Shown here piece by piece: positions 61,456 to 64,000 of a stretch of 64,000 bases of DNA (its first letter is position 1; each line of letters opens with the position of its first letter). The stretch comes from an uncultured Prevotella sp. Its GTDB lineage: Bacteria > Bacteroidota > Bacteroidia > Bacteroidales > Bacteroidaceae. The translations under genes were made by a program, and so were the position numbers. The stretch spans positions 1-64,000 of the forward strand of contig CAMJBL010000011.1 of NCBI GenBank assembly GCA_946403845.1. Direction: 5' to 3'. Below the pieces are notes generated by a model. It was not told the origin of the DNA, made no database searches, and saw only the letters and a list, made by a program, of their open reading frames with translations.

Positions 61456-61543
61456 CAAAGTTAAGGCGATTTTTAGCAGATTCCAAGAAAAACGCCCGAT
61501 TCTTCTCAAAGTTGTTTGGCCAAACGTCAGCTTTTTGGCCAAA
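61456..61543 (-). promoter_or_regulatory. Orphan TTTGGCC module with -7 box, leftward
   Basis: On the minus strand TTTGGCC-N12-TTTGGCC (GGCC at 61534-61537 and 61515-61518) precedes the -7 box TAACTTTG (61456-61463) by 55 bases, the same layout as at 36510 and 57387. No convincing gene follows: the next 350 bases hold a GC hairpin and the palindromic element. Confidence 0.55.
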
Positions 61544-61716
61544 TCGAGGGGAACAACCTCAAAAACTGTCCAAACATCTGAGTGGAAACACAACAAAACA
61601 GGGTCAGGCGCCATTGTGTCGCATTGACACATTTTCGTGGTATTCGCAAAATTTGCACCTACCACTTACAAGCTGTCGGAAAATCCGACGGGTTCGACAC
61701 CAAAAAACAATGAATA

Positions 61717-61748
61717 TTTTGTATTTTGGAAATAATTATGTATATTTG
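61717..61748 (+). promoter_or_regulatory. Promoter of DUF1016 nuclease gene
   Basis: TTTG (61717-61720), 20-base spacer, TATATTTG (61741-61748), 47 bases before the start codon. Confidence 0.65.
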
Positions 61749-61795
61749 CAGCGGAATAGAATGCCAATAATTTAGCAGAATACTGACTATAACAT

Positions 61796-62968
61796 ATGGA
61801 CAACGAACAATTAACCCTGATAGCCGACGGATGGATGCAAAAGTCAGCCCCAACGTTTAATGATCTGTCTGACTCCATCATACAGACTCACCAGTCTGCT
61901 CAAAATACTGCCATTAAAGCTGTCAATCAGATGGCTACGCTTCGCAATTGGCTCATTGGCTGCTATATTGTGGAGTACGAGCAGAAAGGCAGCGACAGAG
62001 CGAAGTATGGTGATCGGCTATTGAAACGACTGGAAGAGCGCGTGAATACGAAAGGACTGAATCTGACTTTGTTTAAGGTTGCAAGAAACTTCTATTTACT
62101 ATATCCCCAAATAGGTGATTTGTTGAGTTCCCCAATTCGTTCGACGGCATCGGACAAATTTGAGAAAGGTGCAACACTGTCGCACCAATTAGCCTTATCT
62201 GGAATTTCGCAAAAAGGTGCAACACTGTCGCACCAATTTGTAACGCCTGCTAAAGACATGTTGGCGAAACTGTCCTTTGCCCACATCCGTGAGATAATGA
62301 CTCAAGATGATCCGCTAGCACGTTTTTTCTATGAAACGGAATGTATTAAGGGTACCTGGTCGGTAAGAGAGTTGCGTCGTCAGATAGCCACCAACCTCTA
62401 TTTCCGCAGTGGCGTAAGCAAAGATCCCAAGAAACTGCTGGCCTCCATAGAGCCGGAGAAGAACACTGCAGCCCTGACCATCCGTCAGCCCTTCGCCTTT
62501 GAGTTTCTGGGTCTAAACGCCAAAGACGTGGTGACGGAAGGCGATCTTGAGGATGCCCTTATCAGTCATTTGCAGGACTTCCTGTTGGAACTGGGCAAAG
62601 GCTTCTGCTTCGAGTATAGGCAGAAGCGCATGATTATCGACGACGAATATTACTTTGCCGACCTGGTGTTTTACAATCGCATTCTCCATTGTAGCGTCAT
62701 CGTAGAACTGAAGAACGACGAGTTCCGTCATGAGTATCTGGGCCAGCTCAATGCCTATGTATCTTACTATAAGGAGAACGAGATGTACGAAGGCGACAAT
62801 CCTCCTGTTGGCATCCTACTCTGCACCCGCAAGGGCGAGAAGATGGTGGAATACGCCATAGCAGGCATGGACAACAACCTGTTCGTCTCTACCTATATGT
62901 TGCAGTTGCCAGACAAGGCAACTCTCGAGAAATTCCTACGTGACGAAATAAAGGATTTGGATGAATAA
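61796..62968 (+). CDS. DUF1016 / YhcG-type PD-(D/E)XK nuclease
   Basis: A 390-residue protein with the N-terminal DUF1016 helical domain (about 20-110) and a C-terminal PD-(D/E)XK nuclease fold. The nuclease core shows GKGFCFEYRQKRMIIDDEYYFADLVFYNRILHCSVIVELK near residues 265-305, with the Asp of FADLVF and the Glu-x-Lys of VELK as expected metal ligands. The family is often found with restriction or phage-defence genes, but none is adjacent here. A direct repeat between the two domains encodes KGATLSHQ twice, 16 residues apart. It has its own promoter. Confidence 0.9.
   Translation: MDNEQLTLIADGWMQKSAPTFNDLSDSIIQTHQSAQNTAIKAVNQMATLRNWLIGCYIVEYEQKGSDRAKYGDRLLKRLEERVNTKGLNLTLFKVARNFYLLYPQIGDLLSSPIRSTASDKFEKGATLSHQLALSGISQKGATLSHQFVTPAKDMLAKLSFAHIREIMTQDDPLARFFYETECIKGTWSVRELRRQIATNLYFRSGVSKDPKKLLASIEPEKNTAALTIRQPFAFEFLGLNAKDVVTEGDLEDALISHLQDFLLELGKGFCFEYRQKRMIIDDEYYFADLVFYNRILHCSVIVELKNDEFRHEYLGQLNAYVSYYKENEMYEGDNPPVGILLCTRKGEKMVEYAIAGMDNNLFVSTYMLQLPDKATLEKFLRDEIKDLDE
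62165..62238. repeat. 26-bp direct repeat in DUF1016 gene
   Basis: Copies at 62165-62190 and 62213-62238, period 48 bases, each containing the palindrome GGTGC-N9-GCACC. In frame, encoding KGATLSHQ. Confidence 0.85.
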
Positions 62969-63011
62969 CTCTTCGAAACACAACGTTCCAGACCCCATGT
63001 GTATAAAAATA

Positions 63012-63815
63012 ATGGGAAAAAAACTATATACACTCACACTCGTGCTTGTCACACTCACGGCAAAAGCACAGTCGTGCCCTGATGACAACCACCCGCACAT
63101 GATTGACCTCGGACTGCCCTCCGGCACGAAATGGGCTTGCTGTAATGTTGGAGCCACCAAGCCAGAAGAGTATGGCGACTATTACACCTGGGGAGAAACT
63201 GAAGAGAAGAGCGTGTATAATTGGAGTACTTGCAAATACTGGACAGACAATAACGGGGATGGATTTCCGGACGATCATGAATTCACCTATCTCGGCATCG
63301 ACATTGCCGGTACTGGCTATGATGTTGCCCACGTGAAGTGGGGCGGCTCCTGGGTGATGCCTTCCCATGACCAACAGGTGGATCTGCTCGACAACTGCAC
63401 CTACACCTGGACTTCAATAAATGGTGTCAAAGGCGGACTGTTCACCGGCCCGAATGGCAGTACCATCTTCCTGCCTGTGGCGGGCTACCGCTGGGAGGAC
63501 GAACTCCGCTTCGCCGGCAGCTACGGCTACTACTGGTCGTCTACGCAGTCTCCGTATGAATCGAGCTACGCCTACTTCATGAGTTTCCACTCAGACGAAG
63601 CATACTGGGCCTACCGCCGCGGCTTCGGCCAAAGCGTCCGCCCCGTCATAAGTGTAACCAACAGCATTCATCTTCCAGAATCTTCTTCAGACAAATCCAG
63701 CCAACCCGTCTACAACGTCTTTGGGATCAAAGTCGCAGACAATCTGGGATTTGCAAACACTCTGCCATCTGGCGTCTACATCGTCAATGGCAAGAAGTTT
63801 GTTGTCAAATTCTAA
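63012..63815 (+). CDS. FISUMP/DUF1566-like exported protein
   Basis: A protein of 267 residues with a signal peptide (MGKKLYTLTLVLVTLTAKAQ). The body has the Cys/Trp/Gly-rich pattern of Fibrobacter major paralogous and DUF1566-type domains: HMIDLGLPSGTKWACCNVGA near residue 27, GDYYTWGETEEKS near 55, WVMPSHDQQVDLL near 112 and YYWSSTQSPYESSYAYFMSF near 175. The end (PVYNVFGIKVADNLGFANTLPSGVYIVNGKKFVVKF, seen in two parts) resembles the C-terminal sorting-type tail common in Prevotella exported proteins. Function is not known. The start at 63012 gives the signal peptide directly at the N-terminus. Confidence 0.8.
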   Translation: MGKKLYTLTLVLVTLTAKAQSCPDDNHPHMIDLGLPSGTKWACCNVGATKPEEYGDYYTWGETEEKSVYNWSTCKYWTDNNGDGFPDDHEFTYLGIDIAGTGYDVAHVKWGGSWVMPSHDQQVDLLDNCTYTWTSINGVKGGLFTGPNGSTIFLPVAGYRWEDELRFAGSYGYYWSSTQSPYESSYAYFMSFHSDEAYWAYRRGFGQSVRPVISVTNSIHLPESSSDKSSQPVYNVFGIKVADNLGFANTLPSGVYIVNGKKFVVKF

Positions 63816-63912
63816 ACCATACCTCATAAAGTGTCAGGCACTCTGTGATTTAGCATCACAAGGGTGTCAGCCTGTTTAGATTTTGTTAAAAATACGGCAG
63901 GATTATCCGGAA

Positions 63913-63944
63913 TAGTCATGGGGACGTGCCTGTCCCCATGACTA
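63913..63944. repeat. REP-like palindrome
   Basis: Perfect 13-base arms (TAGTCATGGGGAC and its complement) around the loop GTGCCT. GGGGACxxGCxxGTCCCC-type hairpins of this kind occur as dispersed REP elements in many bacteria. Confidence 0.7.
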
Positions 63945-64000
63945 ACTCAAACCGACTATAGTATCAAGCAGATTTGCGACCTGATGGGTTTCCCCAATAC
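63942..64000 (+). pseudogene. Possible AraC-type HTH fragment at window edge
   Basis: From 63942 the frame reads LTQTDYSIKQICDLMGFPN to the window end, the pattern of an AraC-family helix-turn-helix. A TGA immediately precedes it and no start codon is seen, so it looks like the remnant of a gene cut by the palindrome. The window ends before this can be tested. Confidence 0.35.

Larger units (their letters stand above)
60825..61795. other. 970-bp non-coding region
   Basis: Contains, in order, the HU-like leader with AT-rich imperfect palindromes (60925-60975), its -7 box (61016), the 8-bp-unit inverted repeat element (61103-61288), a GC hairpin (61320-61343), a leftward promoter module (61456-61543) and the rightward DUF1016 promoter (61717-61748). 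The short open frames in it are mostly repeat or AT-rich sequence and none is convincing as a gene. Confidence 0.7.

Overview
The window looks like a chromosomal segment of a Bacteroidota bacterium, most likely from the Prevotellaceae. The evidence is the TAnnTTTG type -7 promoter box upstream of many genes, the fused MurF-alanine racemase, the bifunctional fucokinase/GDP-fucose synthase (Fkp), GSCFA, DUF3098, DUF4421, a smalltalk-like peptide beside an HU-like protein, and many lipoproteins with a Cys after a short hydrophobic leader. No rRNA, tRNA or CRISPR array was seen. The assignment is from gene content only.

Layout. 1-4 kb: leftward sugar locus (GH3 lipoprotein, orphan PTS IIC, start of an exported protein). 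4-6.3 kb: divergent pair of S66 LD-carboxypeptidase homologues, one of which has lost its catalytic Ser and His. 6.4-7.8 kb: an IS110-type element with a candidate bridge-RNA region. 7.9-12.2 kb: small AraC-type protein, histidine acid phosphatase, MurF-Alr. 12.3-19.2 kb: GSCFA, four-helix protein, Fkp and YfhO. 19.2-25.5 kb: TrmH, MTA/SAH nucleosidase, LuxS, then an RND adaptor and permease. 25.6-34.3 kb: TypA, S15, then the conserved leftward run ftsX-DUF3098-uppP-truB-queA-folK, a radical SAM protein and DUF4421. 34.4-43.7 kb: a frameshifted lipoprotein gene and a leftward run of RND adaptor, permease, outer-membrane factor and LpxA-type acyltransferase. 43.7-48.7 kb: CCA-adding enzyme, alpha-N-acetylglucosaminidase and an HGSNAT-like acyltransferase, a bacterial pairing of two enzymes of heparan sulfate breakdown. 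48.8-54.5 kb: lipoprotein, DUF1599, DoxX protein read through into triosephosphate isomerase, SPOR protein, GTP cyclohydrolase I, two small proteins. 54.5-64 kb: esterase, SGNH hydrolase, a lipoprotein with a leukocidin-like stem pattern, smalltalk peptide, HU-like protein, 970 bp of non-coding DNA, a DUF1016 nuclease and a FISUMP-like exported protein.

The most unusual property is shared across the window. Short degenerate tandem repeats with units of 7, 8, 9 or 10 bp recur at more than 25 places. They fill operon spacers from one gene's stop codon to the next start, enter genes in frame, supply start codons and even signal-peptide cores, and often occur as inverted pairs (perfect 32-bp arms in the TrmH gene, perfect 33-bp arms near 61.2 kb). 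In two genes the repeat copies carry base changes exactly where the standard unit would create a stop codon. A second system-like signal is a regulatory module, TTTGGCC-N12-TTTGGCC, placed 55-59 bp upstream of a -7 box at three loci. Two of these loci encode lipoproteins with matching leaders, one of them the leukocidin-like protein.
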